Assembly (NCBI GenBank): GCA_022592445.1
Contig: JABYQR010000136.1
Span: forward strand, 45,434 to 109,433
Source of the DNA: Cytidiella melzeri
Taxonomy: Eukaryota; Basidiomycota; Agaricomycetes; Polyporales; Irpicaceae
Length of the DNA: 64,000 nucleotides
Direction of reading: 5' to 3'
In this document: positions 32,726 through 45,500 of the stretch, one piece after another
How positions within the stretch are numbered: the stretch's first letter is position 1
Layout of the letters: each line of letters starts with the position of its first letter
Translations under genes and position numbers: made by a program
Notes under the pieces: model-generated
What the model was told of the DNA's origin: nothing
Database searches by the model: none
The model's input: only the letters and a program-made list of their open reading frames with translations

Positions 32726-33454
32726 AACGGGTCCGATACTGAAACAAGGGATTGGGGAGAGAAGAGGGATGGGGGAATGGGTACAAAGTATGTCGCCAGC
32801 GTCCTGATCATGAGAGGATGTGACTCCATGTTATATATATTTCGAGAACCGTCAGCCATGTTCTGAGAAGAAGCGTGAGTAGGAAGAGACATTTTGAGCG
32901 CCCAGCCAAATTTACGTAAGCGGATGTCGGCTTTACTCGCTATCTGACACTAGCTTCAACACATACAACGACGACGACCACTCACATTCAGCCTCTCGTG
33001 GTCTCTAGACCTCCAGCGGCGATCTTTCTCTGCGCACCGACAGTCCGATGACTGTTTTCTGGGCGAACATGACTCAATTTGATGGTTTTTCTCCGGACGA
33101 ACCTCTCGCCTGGGTAGCGTATACCCAACCATGTCTCCCCATTGTCTGACGACTGCTCTCTTGACTAACCATCGATCCTTTCCTGGTGTCCTCAGCTGGA
33201 CTGCGACCGCAGCAAGTGTTCAGGAAGTCGGTCGAAGTGAGACAAAAGGCAAAATCCCGTCGGACTGACTCGGACCTATGGCTACTCAATCACGTGAAAC
33301 GTGACAGTGTCACAGCCTCGACGCGTCGCGTAAACATCAGAGAAAGGTCAGTCTTCAGCTTCCTCAACAGCCCTTTGTGAGTTCCACAATAAAAGACTTA
33401 TAAGACGTGTACACCTGCATCTGCCAGCGAGCTTGTGTCTGTTTCTTTCACATC
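32726..33454. other. Intergenic region, possible small unr ecognised exons
   Basis: Short open stretches occur (for example 33049-33150, MTVFWANMTQFDG), but I cannot chain them into a gene. It likely includes the promoter of the MFS gene. Confidence 0.3.
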
Positions 33455-34061
33455 ATGTCGACTTGTACTAACCCATTGACATCCAACTCGGTACCGCTGC
33501 AGTCTCACTCTGGCGCAGATAGCTTTGGTGGAGTCGCATCGCTGCCAAAGGAGCCAACACCGAACAAATCTGCATTGTCGAGCGGGTTCTCGCGAGATCA
33601 CTTTTTCTCCGTCAGGGTTCCGAGTTCTCCGGTAAGCTGCAGGCCACAATTGTGGATGTAGCCCTGGTAACACTGATATTTTCGCGTAGGAGGCTCCTCA
33701 GCAGAGCTCGCAGACGGTCACTGAACATTGTAAGGACCTGGATGGGACGACGCACTCGTTCACCACATGTTTTCTGCGTCCTTACAACAGCGACATTCCT
33801 GTGTGCGTCCTGGCCATACCCTAATTTCAGTTGTCACTCACAGCTCTAATTAGCCTATCGAGTGCACTGTCTGTGAAGTCAAAGATGCCCATTGACGTAC
33901 CTTTGGATCATTCGCAGATGGAGACAAGCTCCAGCTCATTCTCAAGTTGGTTGGCACGTCAGGTCAGCGATGACGAATGGCTCGCAGGGGGTGCCCTCCT
34001 ATTGACCGTGGACTCTGCCTGGAACCTCGCCGACGAAGCTCTGTTGCATATCACGGAGTAG
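33455..34061 (+). CDS. Hypothetical Ser-rich protein, three exons
   Basis: Exons 33455-33631, 33690-33800 and 33831-34061 give 172 aa with all phases matching; the last intron is only 30 nt (GTGTGC..TTTCAG), unusually short. The protein starts MSTCTNPLTSNSVPLQSHSG, is Ser/Thr/Pro-rich for the first 70 residues, then has TTCFLRPYNSDIPLSLTAL and an acidic tail with DDEWLAGGALLLTVDSAWNL. I recognise no family, signal peptide or membrane span. Confidence 0.5.
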
Positions 34062-34500
34062 CCTGAAACAAGTCTCGGAAGACCACGACCTTTGGTAGCT
34101 TTCTTTAGGTTGCATGGCACAGCCGATCCTTTGTACTCATACCTTTTCCTGCTGCGACGATATAAAGCGCCTTATACGAGCCTGGTCATGCATGTGGTAA
34201 AACTCAAGATACCTGCCAAGAAGCCTTGGTATTCCCCGAGACGCATGGTGTTGCGTTCGATACAAAGGACCATTGGCCACAGCTTGGCATTACCAAGGTG
34301 CGTTGCTGTCGATCAACGACAAACTTCCCGAAGGGGCAATAGCCAGAGTGTACTTACTATTGAAACTCAGCTGTGGCCATGATTCAGTGGACGTATAAAT
34401 CCCTGTGAAAATAGCCACCTTAGCCTCTGTATCTTGAACTGAACCTGTCCACTTACCCTCTCTCAAGGAAGCCCATCCACGACATCTCCCAGCCACAGAC
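34062..34500. other. Intergenic
   Basis: No gene supported. Confidence 0.3.
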
Positions 34501-36604
34501 ATGGGCCATCCCACACATACTCTCCTCCCTCCTCACCAGCCATATGGCGCCCACCTTCAGATGAGCGCTAGTGCTGACATCCAAGGCGGAGGTAATATCA
34601 TGCATGTTGCGTAAGAATGCTGGAGAGCTGATCATGAATTTCAGACTTTCAACATGTCTCTGTCCACAGGCGTGTCGAATATGGTCCCTGTTCGTGCTAC
34701 GCCTGTAGGGATCAATACCATGCATACGGCCACGGTCATGTCAACGAGAATCACTGGCATGAGCGCTCACATTTGAACTCTGCCTTCCAAGCCACCCAGA
34801 CGTATTTCCACAACAATACCCGCCATGTAGCGCAGTCCGTTCCGTTTTCCCTTCCACCACCCCATTCGAGCAGCGCGTCGTTTCCTCCCTTCCTCAACCA
34901 AACTCTCCCTCGTACCCTCGCGAACGTTGACTCGCATATCCCCAACCACTCTTTGATCAATCTCAATGGAGCAACTTCGTCCGATCGTCGGCCACCCTAC
35001 TGCGTACACCCAGGCCATGCAGCCCCTCCGTGCGCAGATTTACGCCCCCTGCATGATGATAAGCTGTCAGGCCACACCCTTATCCACGGATACAACCAAC
35101 AGCGGATTGTGCACAGCCGCCCTCCGGTGCTAGCAGGCTGTCATCTACACTTGCAGCAATGCTCTTCGATTAATGTGAGCACAGCAAGCGCTGCGCACTC
35201 TTGCACCTATACCCAGGGACCGCCTGCCAGGGTGCCGGTGGCTGCTTCTAGCTGGCTGGCTCCAAACACAGAGCGGAGAGCAGTGGCCACTGGTGCAGCA
35301 ATCAATATCACTCACCAACCATGTGTCGTCTGCCAATGTACACCGTCGATGCATTCCCATCATTCCGAGTTGCAAAGTTTGAGCTTACCGCCTGTGACAT
35401 CGACTACCACCAGTCAATTGCAGAGACCTCAAGTGCCACATGCAAGCGGGCGACATGTACCGAGTACGGTGTACGCTACTCAGTCCAATGGTGTTTCAAG
35501 GCGTGTCATTCAGTCCGAGTCGAGGGAGTTACTGGTTGAGGTTGCTACGTCACGGTCTCAACTTCCTCCAAGGTTACGTGGGCTTCCGAAAGTCACGAAG
35601 AACATTTGGGCGTACCCGACGAAAGACTTCTCAATGAATGTTAAGAGGGCAGCGAGAACGGCGACGGCAGTCGGCAATGAGTCCAGGACAGTTGTTGTAC
35701 GTGGTGACTCCCTCCAGTGCAGTGGCACTCATCTGCAACCGCAATTACATTACACGCCTCTGCCGGCTCTCGGTCCGATTTCCGCCCTCGCTGATGACGA
35801 GGATGATTCGTTGGATGTTAGGGTGACTGAGTGGAAGATTGCGGAGGAGACACGAAAGGTCATTGTCAGGGAGATCCAACGTGTCATTGGCGAGTTTGAG
35901 CGAGGGGAGCGAGATCTGGATGGTCCGATGGGATGCCGCGATGCTAGGACGCCAAGGCTCGTTCTCGAAAGCAATAGCAATGGTCTCCGACAGGACACAG
36001 CGCTTGCGACTTGGAGTGACCATCTGAAGCATGCGCAGCAGGTAGTCAACAAGAGTCAACGTTGCGATACCGAGGAGGGACACAAAATTCCAGTGGTCCT
36101 CTTTACTTACAGACAAGCTCTTATAGAGAGGAGCGAGAAGAATACTTTGGCCGGCAGAGATGAACCCAAGGAGAGTGACTTCCAAATGCGTACGTTCGTC
36201 TCTGCTTCTACATAGCCTGCGATAATATTCATCTACGCTTTTCTCTCTCTCTTGCTCTTGCTCTCCACAGACAAGTTCTCTCCCGGCAAACCCTCCCATC
36301 TCGGGCCACACTACGCCAGCACCGAATACGCCAAACACATGCAAAGAATCCCACAAGATGGTACGCACCAGGTCGGGATGATGATGTGCAGCAGCAGGAA
36401 GGCGACAACACCGTGCCAACCACAACTCCCGACGACTGGTTCGAAATCTGCGAATTGGAGGTTACGCACGCAGTGCTCTGCGACTTCGCCAGTGCTCCGA
36501 CGGCTCTTGCCCAGGTTAATGACTGCTTGAGGTCCCGTAACGATCAACATAAAGAAGTTGACATGTTGGTCACGACTCTCTGTGATATTTATCTGCTAGC
36601 ATAA
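34501..36604 (+). CDS. Large Pro/Ser/His-rich hypothetical protein, possibly frameshifted
   Basis: A 480-codon open stretch ends at 36215 and splices (ATGC then GTACGT..CCACAG) to an exon near 36271 reading HKFSPGKPSHLGPHYASTEYAKHMQR. The start may be ATG 34501 (MGHPTHTLLPPHQPYGA), joined by an intron near 34592-34678. The long exon is rich in His, Pro and Ser with scattered Cys pairs (CSCYACRDQ, CVVCQC), and later an acidic helix (DDEDDSLDVRVTEWKIAEETRKVI). Near 36355-36365 the frame must change by one base to reach the sensible C-terminus (DDWFEICELEVTHAVLCDF, ending 36604). A neighbouring frame over 34770-34940 also looks protein-like, so the N-terminal model is unsure. No family recognised. 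Confidence 0.4.
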
Positions 36605-36845
36605 AAGAAAATGTTTTCGGTAGTTCTGCAGTAGTGTAATAAGTATTGTACAATTCTTTCCGAGTCCCCCAACCCCTTTGTGCTTACCATAAGCTATGTA
36701 GTGTACAAGCTGACCTTGGCTGTTTGTTGTCTTTCGCGTACTGTACAAATATATCCCTTTCCAACATATCCATATGCCCTTATCCTCGTGTCCAATGAAA
36801 AGGCCCACGTCGTCGCTCGAAACTAAAACCCCACATCCCCAGCGC

Positions 36846-39800
36846 TCAAAACAGGTTATAAAACCTCCCAAGCGCCAACTTTGTCGCCGGCGCAATGTCC
36901 GCCAACTTGCCGTCCGCGAGCACAGTGTACGTCTCCGGATCGACCTTCATCTTCGGAAGCGCGTCGTTCCACTTCATGTCTTTCTTCTTCACGTCCCGAC
37001 AGTGCTTGACAGGCTCGAACCGCTTCGAGAGACCGTACGAGTGTACCGTCCCGGACGTGATGGATATTTCGGATACGAACGAGACAGAGTTGAGTGCCGC
37101 GGACGAGGGGTAGGAACCCCACATTGGGCGGCCGATGAAGGGTTGGACGGTCGGGATGGACGCGTTGGCGTCTCCCATCTAACCAAAGGAGGGGTTGCGG
37201 GCGGTCAAAATGAGAAGAAAGAAAGAAACTCGGGGAAAAGGTTGAAGGAGTGCAACTGACCTGCGCCCAGGCGATCACGCCTGATTTGAGGACCATCTCG
37301 GGTTTGACTCCAAAGTTGTCTGGTTTCCAGAGCACGAGATCCGCGAGCGTCCCCGTCGCGACTTGTCCGACCAGATGGCTGATCCCGTGTGTGATCGCTC
37401 TGTATATTCCAAACTCCAATCATGAATACGCGGCCCCCTCTCTGTGCGTTGGAAAAAATAACAAGAATACGCACGGGTTGATCGTATATTTTGAGATATA
37501 CCGTTTCACTCTCCCATTATCACAGCCCTCCTCGTCGCCCAACGCTTTCAACGGCCCAAGCGCCTCCCTGAGCTTCGTCGCCGTGCGCCAGGTCCGACTG
37601 ATCACCTCCCCGACGCGGCCCATAGCCTGAGAGTCTGAGCTGATCATGGATATAGCGCCGATATCGTGTAACACGTCTTCGGCGGCGACGGTCTCGGCGC
37701 GGATACGTGACTCGGCAAAGGCGACGTCTTCGGGGATGTTCCTGTCCAGGTGATGGCAGACCATGAGCATCTGTTCAGTTAAATATAACGATGGTTAGTC
37801 GACACTCCCCAAGTGTGGGGTGGGAGAGAGGAAGTCTCACGTCGAGATGTTCGTCGAGCGTGTTGTTGGCGTACGGCCGGGTGGGGTTGGTTGACGATGG
37901 GAGAACGTTGGGATATTCGCAGACGGTGATAATGTCCGGAGCGTGGCCCCCACCTGTGCGCTCACAATTCAGGATACGTGCTCTGAGTGGTTGTTGGTGT
38001 GTGCGTCACACTCACCAGCCCCCTCTGTGTGGTACGTGTGGATCGTACGGTTTCCAAACGCCGCGATAGTGCCTAGGGTGCAAAGACGGAGAAAGAGATG
38101 CGGTCAACAAACAAACAAGTCCTTCAAGCAGATATATAAACACTCACTTTCCACAAACCCGCTCTCGTTCAAGGTATCGGTGTGTATATTGACCTAGACA
38201 CAAGAAAGACAACAGTCAAAACCCCATCCAAACGTCAACAAAAAGAAACTACAAACCTGCACGTCATACTTGTCGCCCACATCAAGACAGCTCACAATGG
38301 CAGACGGCGTCGTCCCCCAATCTTCATGCAACTTCAAGCCCGCCGCACCCGCCACCACGATCTCCTCCAACGCCTTGTACCCCGAATCATTACCCTTACC
38401 CGTAAACGCAAAATTCATCGGCATCCCGTCCGTCGCCGCCAACATCTGGCGCATATAAAACGGACTGGGGGTACACGTCGTCGCGTTCGTACCCGCCGAA
38501 GGACCTGTCCCCCCTCCAATCATCGTCGTCGTCCCTGAAGCGAGCGCCTCGGTGACCTGTTGAGGGCAAATGTAGTGGCAGTGGGCATCGATGGCGCCGG
38601 CGGTGACGATGAGTTTTTCGCCGGCGATGGCTTCGGTGGAGGAGCCGACGATGAGGTGGGGGTCGACGCCGTCCATGACGTCTGGGTTGCCGGCTTTGCC
38701 GATGCCGACGATGAGGCCGTCTTTGACGCCGATGTCGGCCTAGGGATGGGGGTCAGATTTGGGTGTGGTAGCGGTAGATTATAGTGATGAAAGAGTGACC
38801 TTGTATATACCTGCCCAGTCGACGATCAACGCGTTCGTGATGACGAGGTCGAGGGTCTCTTTTGATGAACGGTCTGTCGCCTGTCCCATACCCTCTCGAA
38901 TCGTTTTCCCGCCTCCAAACTTGACTTCGTCGCCATACACAGTCTATCCAAACCATACAGATCTTTCGCAGAGGATAAATCTTTCTCGTTGCACTCACCA
39001 TATCCTTCTCCACCTGAATCCACAACGCCGAATCTCCCAACCTCACCCTATCCCCCACCGTCGGGCCAAACATCGCGACATACGCCTCTCTCGAGATCGT
39101 TGTATCCATCGACACCTCCATCGCGCCTGGCTCCGACACATGCGCGAAACCTTTCTGGAGTAAACGCTCGACGACGGCATCCGTCCGCGCAGGATCGTAC
39201 ACGCCCGAAGCGAGACGGTTCCCGCCGGTGATGATGCGTGCGCCGCCGATGGTGACGAGCGTGACGGTCTTGACGTCGCCTGGCTCGAACCGCACGGCGG
39301 TGCCTGCGGCGATGTCGAGCCGTTTTCCGTACGCTTTCCCGCGGTCGAAGGACAGGGCGGGGTTGGTTTCGATAAAGTGGTAGTGCGAGCCGATCTGCAG
39401 TTTTTTTTGTGGTCAATTCAAGGGGTTTGAAAGGTGTGGGGAGTTTTCTCTTTTACCTGGATGGGACGGTCGCCGTTGTTGGTGACCTTGAGACGGACAC
39501 GGTCTCTGCCTTTGTTGAGGACGATGCGCTCGGGACGAACGACGATGGTGCCTGGAGCGTTGTCCCTGGCATATTCAGAGACGTCGATGGCAGGGAACGC
39601 GTCCTTGGACGGTATAGGGAGGAATGAGCCGTAGAGAGCTGCGTCGAGGTCTCCGAGGTCTGAGCAAATAGGATCGTGGACTGTCACGAGGAACACGCTG
39701 GTGTATGATTTTTTTTGAGTTCGTTCAGGTTCAGGACAGGTTTCGACGACGGCGTGCGACTGAACTTACCCGTCGACAAAGGTCCCTTCGACTTGGATCT

Positions 39801-40097
39801 CGTGGACGAGGGTGGATACCCCTGGCAGGACGTGTCTGCGTCCGAGGAGAGTCTTTCCGTGTTGCATGAGGTCTGCGACGGAGTGGACGCCATCGCGAAT
39901 ACGTTCTTGCAGGACACTGGCTATGAGGGCGACTGCTTCGGTCTGGTTCAAGCGTATACCCCTCGCGAGGCGTTTCTGAGCCAAGAAGCCTGCCTAAAAA
40001 GCCCGGAACGTCTGTCAAACTTTGTTGTGGAGAGCGCACACGGTGTAATTACCTGATGGAGGAGCAACTTGTCTTGCTCCCTGGGAGAGATGCGCAT
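36846..40097 (-). CDS. URE1: Urease, single-chain nickel enzyme
   Basis: Multi-exon gene from ATG 40097 ([15 protein letters not shown]) to TGA 36846, roughly 840 aa, the full fungal/plant layout of gamma, beta and alpha regions in one chain. Gamma region: [21 protein letters not shown]. Beta region: NNGDRPIQ then [14 protein letters not shown]. Alpha region: [15 protein letters not shown], then the nickel ligands and active-site set: [25 protein letters not shown] (the Lys normally carbamylated), [28 protein letters not shown] and [20 protein letters not shown]. It ends in the usual GRFYNLF-like tail. Urease splits urea to ammonia and carbamate in the cytosol. Maturation needs UreD/F/G-type accessory proteins, none of which is in this window. 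Exon joins I checked keep phase, so it looks functional. Confidence 0.92.
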
Positions 40098-40814
40098 GGT
40101 TGGCTGGTGTCCCTGTTATGTTTTGCTCTCTGGAGATGGTGGAGGAGAGGAGGACGGGGAGGCTGAGGCTCCTATAGACGAGGTGGTATTCAAGTTGCTA
40201 CTAAGAGATAAGAAGTGCTTGCCTCGTGTCGATCTACGCCAATCGTTGATTTCACAAGCCAGTCTGTCCCGATTATCTAGCAGGGGTATTTCTCAATTAT
40301 TTATTTATTACAGACGAGAGTGCACCCGTGTAAATTGCTGATCTGACATTGCAAAACATGTTGCAGATGGGAACAGCATCACCTCCATCTCTCTCATATC
40401 ACAACATGGACAACGAACGTCGTGGCGTCCCATCCAACTCCCTCGCGACATGGCATGCCCGACTTTTCCCATCGTGCACCGAAACAGGTCGGCGAGGCAG
40501 GCTTTCATTTGTTGGAGGCAGACTACGCCATATGTAGCAGAGTGCAAGAGCAACAAACGAAGGGCATCAGGTAATATCAGTGATACTTGTTCGAGAGTTG
40601 GTGGCAAGCACTGCCATTGTTCTCCCCTGACGCTGTCTGGGACATAAAGACTGCCATCTATCCGCCAATTTCAGCCTCGTCTCTTCTCCTTCTCTTCTCC
40701 CCCCAGCTACCGGCAACAACCGACGCGCAGCACGTGCATCGTCTCACTCTCCTCCATCCTTCTCGCATCATACTCTTCCGACTCTCACCACCACCACCAC
40801 CATCACTCCCAACC
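40098..40814. other. Divergent promoter region of urease and the Pro-rich gene
   Basis: No gene. Pyrimidine-rich sequence (TCTTCTCCTTCTCTTCTCCC, about 40680-40700) precedes the plus-strand start. Confidence 0.4.
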
Positions 40815-41522
40815 ATGCCCACTCTCACCCTCACCACTATATCACTCCCTCTCGGCGACTCACCACGCAGGCGCACAATGCCTTTCAACAACCCGCATTC
40901 CAACAAGTCCTCACGCGCTCTCACTCGAACAAACTCCTACGTCTCCCTCGCAGACGCCAGCACAGACTCATATACTCTCAAGGTCGGCTCAACATCCTCT
41001 CACAGGCACGACACACACTCCGCTCCCTATCCTCGTCCTCCAAGGCCACACAAAGAACGTCGCAAAAGTCACTCCAGGTCCTCCTCCGAGCCTTTGACAA
41101 TCCACCTCAAGCCTCGTGTCGTCCAGCCTCCTTCTCCTCCTCCTCCTACTCTTCCTCCTCCTCCTCCTCCCAAGCCTTCTTCCCCTCCGCCCATGCCCGG
41201 CCTCCGCACCTCATCCCCACTCGCACCCACACGCTCCGTTCTCCCTCCTCGCACCCACTTCCCGCGTTCCAAAGCAGAGCCAGACCTCTATCGCGTCGCT
41301 ATCATCGGACGCATGCGCATGTCCGCAGAGGGCCAGAAGATCCTCCACATGGGTCCCCGATTAGCCATGTCCATCTACACCGCAACACGCGACCTCGAGC
41401 AGATCGTCGCAAACCAGAGCGACTATGATGGTGACGTGAACATGACCGGCGATGGAGGACAGGTTCTGAGTACGTCTTGGGTCGTGGTGCCGCAGGAGGA
41501 TTGGGAGATGGTCGATGCTTGA
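40815..41522 (+). CDS. Small Pro/Ser-rich conserved basidiomycete protein
   Basis: Single-exon frame of 235 aa from ATG 40815 (MPTLTLTTISLPLGDSPRRR). A basic, Ser-rich N-terminus is followed by a poly-Pro tract (41130-41200). A compact C-terminal module contains EPDLYRVAIIGRMRMSAEGQ, then KILHMGPRLAMSIYTATRDL and a WVVVPQEDWEMVDA end. I recall similar short proteins in other Agaricomycetes but know no function. The upstream in-frame extension to 40587 lacks a good start. Confidence 0.55.
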   Translation: MPTLTLTTISLPLGDSPRRRTMPFNNPHSNKSSRALTRTNSYVSLADASTDSYTLKVGSTSSHRHDTHSAPYPRPPRPHKERRKSHSRSSSEPLTIHLKPRVVQPPSPPPPTLPPPPPPKPSSPPPMPGLRTSSPLAPTRSVLPPRTHFPRSKAEPDLYRVAIIGRMRMSAEGQKILHMGPRLAMSIYTATRDLEQIVANQSDYDGDVNMTGDGGQVLSTSWVVVPQEDWEMVDA

Positions 41523-42548
41523 AGGGTGGCCGCCCTGGAGGCGACGGGATGGGTGGATTTCGACACCACCAGAGCCCCGCCGCAGCTTGTGCTGCGTACA
41601 TCATGATCATTGTCAACCCGGAGGCGATGCTGGAGACGGCGGGCGACCGTACTTCCGCATCTCTTCGAGTCCGCTTTGGATATCTCATCATCTATATGAG
41701 CCTGCTGCTCGGGTTGTGTTTTGTTTTTCGCCTTTTTTATCCTCTTCGAATCTTCATCTACACTCTCTTGTTTGTTTCTTTTTGCTGCTCAGTCTGTCGC
41801 GGAGAGATCCTCCAGGTATTATGAGGATCCGGGTTCCTTCCCTTGAGGACGTTTTGTATTTGTGCTCGTTATACTTATGCGTGGTTTTGGATGTAGTACT
41901 ATGCTTAATTCATAAAAATCACACTCGAAATCCCCATGTAGATTACCAGTGTCTTTCCCTTTACACGCGTGCGTTTCTGTAGCTCTCAAACATCGATCGT
42001 TGTTTCATGCACATCTTTTTGTCGTACATGTCAGAGTCTTGAATGTTTGGACACCGTAATGCATTTATTCTGTACCCGCACTCGCAAGGCTAAAGCTGCC
42101 TCGGGCCACATGCGTTTCAAGTGGTAGCTAGGCTGTGTACTGTTGCCGCCACTTGCGTTTCGACCAGTCGCTACGTTGCTGTGTAGCATCGCAATCAAGT
42201 CCCTGCCACCCAAACTTGTGACTGTTTGCATCGGGCATGTATGGATCACTGAAACGTATCAACAGGTTACCGGCAGTGTACAACATAGGGACAAGACTTG
42301 CACAGCTCGGAACTTGAAAGTGTTTTCCTCTTGCAACATTGATCAGCTCGTCGGTTCGATTCGGAATGTGTTGCAAAGTGACACTGGGTAATGATAACTC
42401 ACAACTTTAAAGGTGGGCTACGAGACAATTATTATTACAGTGACAAGTAGTAGTGGGCGAATGGAAACTTGGCTGCTTCCGGACGACGAGTTTGCCCGTT
42501 TGACTACCGCTGTTTACATAGTGTGTCTGCCGTTACCGCGTTGCTTGT
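41523..42548. other. Intergenic between the Pro-rich gene and the Tnp2 element
   Basis: No gene supported. It should contain the left end of the Tnp2-type transposon, but I found no CACTA-type terminus. Confidence 0.3.
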
Positions 42549-45500
42549 TTATTCGGTTACTACTGTACTACGAATGGCCCCCATGAGCTGGATTACCCTC
42601 CCAGTGTTGAGTGTGCTGGGGTCCTCCTGCATCAAACACGTAGAAATCGGATAGCTTTCTTTTCTCATAGAGAGTATCGCCATACTTGTGTAGGTAGAAC
42701 ACCCACAAGGCCTTTTCTTCTTGTGACGAGTTACGACCAGCACTGCAGAGCCAATAGCCCGTGAATTTCGCCGGCCAAACGTGTTAGGGAAGTGGATTCG
42801 CACGATAAGGAGTTGAATGTCGGCGAAAGTTGATATCGAGCAAATATCGCGGGGCTGTGGAGGTGACATGCTGTCATACATGTCCACCTTCAACGGACCT
42901 AGAGTGTGACTGTCTGCCTTGCTGGTGTGGACGTCTGCAAGTACAAATTGTGTTCTCTCCTGCAGACCAATTCTTGGTGCCGGTGCAACAGTTACCACAA
43001 GGATGTGCAGCAGCTTGGCGTAGAAAGTCTTAGGCTGATACACGGCCGGAGCATGGCAATAACGAGCATTTTCATCCACAAGAATATCACACTGTCAACA
43101 AAACAAAAGTTCAGCTCAGTACCCAATGCTATCATAATTATTCTTCAGACTTACTCGGACCCATGTGGCATCCCGTCTATCCTCTGTAGGAGAGACCATT
43201 GAAGAGGCCCACATTGTATCACCCCCAAGACGACGTACACGGCTGTAACCTTCAATTTGAATGTTCATAAACTCACGTCGTATAACTGTGAGGGGTAAGC
43301 CAAATCGTGTGGCAAAGTGCAGGTGGACCCTTCGAATAAGCTGCGGATCTGCAGCAGTGCTGGAGGGTAGACGAGGTGACAGAAGAACACAGGTAGGGTC
43401 TAGAGCCAGAAGAGGGTGTGTCAGTGCCAAAGCTCTAGTGAGCATACATGACTCACAATTTGGAGACTGGAACTGCCCTTGAACCTGTGCATTAGGTGGA
43501 GGCTTGAGCGACAACATCTGGTGGATGTTATGTCGAAGTCCTAGCTGCTTGAGGCGTGCATCGGAAAGAACAGTCAGAGCAAGGTTGGTGAAAGGATGGC
43601 GCCGACTTCGAATGGAGCGTTGCAGAATACCACAGTACCGTTCCATGGGGAAAGCCCAGTATGCCCATACAGGTCCCATAGCCTCAATGCTGTCAGCAAT
43701 ATGAAGAAGGGCATGAATGGTGAGTACGCAGGTTGAGAGGCGTGAGGGAAAGTATTGATAGTAGAATCTGTCATGCAAATATGAGATGATTCAGAGGGTG
43801 TTTCCTGCTAATAAGACAATCAGCTTACCTCTCGTACATTTCCACCCATGTGATGAATCCCTCCCCTCTCGGATGTTATGGATGTTCTCAGGCAAGAGCT
43901 CAAAGGAGATACAGAGATTGAGAAGTGCGACAAGCTGGAGGAAGTGGTTGTAGTACTTGGCATTTTTGAATTTGCAGTCAAGAAGAGTTGGCCCAAGGTA
44001 CAGTGTCCAAAATGACCACATGTCTGCTGTCAGATAAGAACAATTGTCCTTAACATATGCAGAAGGAATGGTTGAGCCTGACTCAGCAGTAGCCTTGCCA
44101 ATTGCATCCCATACTGTCCTATCCAGCTGATACTCTTCTGTACCTTCATCTAGCCCTTTAAAGTCACCCGTCCACAATAGTATCAGATTTGGAATGAGGT
44201 TCTCATAGATGAGATGCATGAAGTCGTATGGAAAAGATGCTGGGAAGGATAGCGAGCAGAGGGAGCTGAGAATAGAAACTCCTTTGATGCCATATTCTTT
44301 AGAAAGCCTTTTCTCTGCTGCTTATGTGGGACTACCCTGTACTTCATGTGCCTGACAAAGAAATTTGGTGTGTGTCCGCAGCGGTAACTCCCTCGGATTG
44401 TAGCGTACAGGTTGCCAATTGCCGTAAACTGCAGGATGCTGAGATTGGTCCAATGGGAAATAGTACACTGTTGACAAGCTGTTTGGTACTCCTACACCCA
44501 GGATCTTGCACATACGGCATGGTGAGTAGCCATTGTGACCCTTAATATTCATCACCATTGAGACTGCAGGTATGTCCCCTCCACAAAGAATGAGATAGAC
44601 ATGTAGCGCAAACAAAGCTCGGGTCTGCAAATCCATTGTAGGGAGCCCAACCATCAGTGACAAGATTTCTTCAATCATAGGCCACATGAAAGAGTCAGGG
44701 TCGTGAGGCTTCTTGGGCCCTGGAATGACTTCCACGCAGATAAGGTTCTCTTTGCGAAAGCGTTCTTCTGGCGGTATGTTGTAGTTGATGAGAAGCAGTG
44801 GCCAGCAGGTCTGCTTGCTTCGTTTGAAAGGTGCAAACCCATCCGTAAGAAAACCAAGGGCTACATCATTGTTTCCGGAGAAGTAGTGGAAGGGATAAGT
44901 CTTGCCACCAATCTCAACCTTGGTGTCACGAAGAGCACGGTAGTGCTGGCCATCAAAGATGTCGTTGATCTTGCTTGGGCAGTAACATACTCCAGGACAG
45001 CCCAGGCCGCTGAGTTGGTGATATCGGGAGCAGTCGGGTAGAGGGGAATTGTGGCGTGGTGGTGAAGGCTGGAAATTTGTACGGTATTGCAGCTTCTCAG
45101 CAAACTTCTGGTCTTTGTACATTGCTGTCAGATGCGGTGCCACAGGAATGTAAGTGAAGAGCTTTTGAGGACGACCAGATGAATTAAAACGGGGTTCATT
45201 GCAATAAGGACATGTTTGACAGTCCATGTGTGGGCCAACAAAGCAGCAACATGAGTTGATACAGCAGTGGAGTGGTTTGGGATCCAATCCTGAGAGGAAC
45301 CCTGCCCGTGATGTGATCTCGTCCTCAGAAACACATACAGCTGGTGTGCCGTCATCTTCAGCAAAGGCAAAGGGAAGCATGGAGAATGTCTCGCGTGTCA
45401 TTTTGGTTTGCGTCTTCAGGGCAAACAAGCGCAAAATGCGCTTATCCTGAGGACTGAGTATATTCGAGTTGTCTATTTGCATAGATTGTCAGTACATCAT

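Noticed and set aside
38182..39231. Several plus-strand frames across the urease gene
   Set aside because: They mirror conserved urease exons and have no independent features.
42355..42372. GGTTCGATTCGG resembling a tRNA B box
   Set aside because: No acceptor stem or A box at proper distance.
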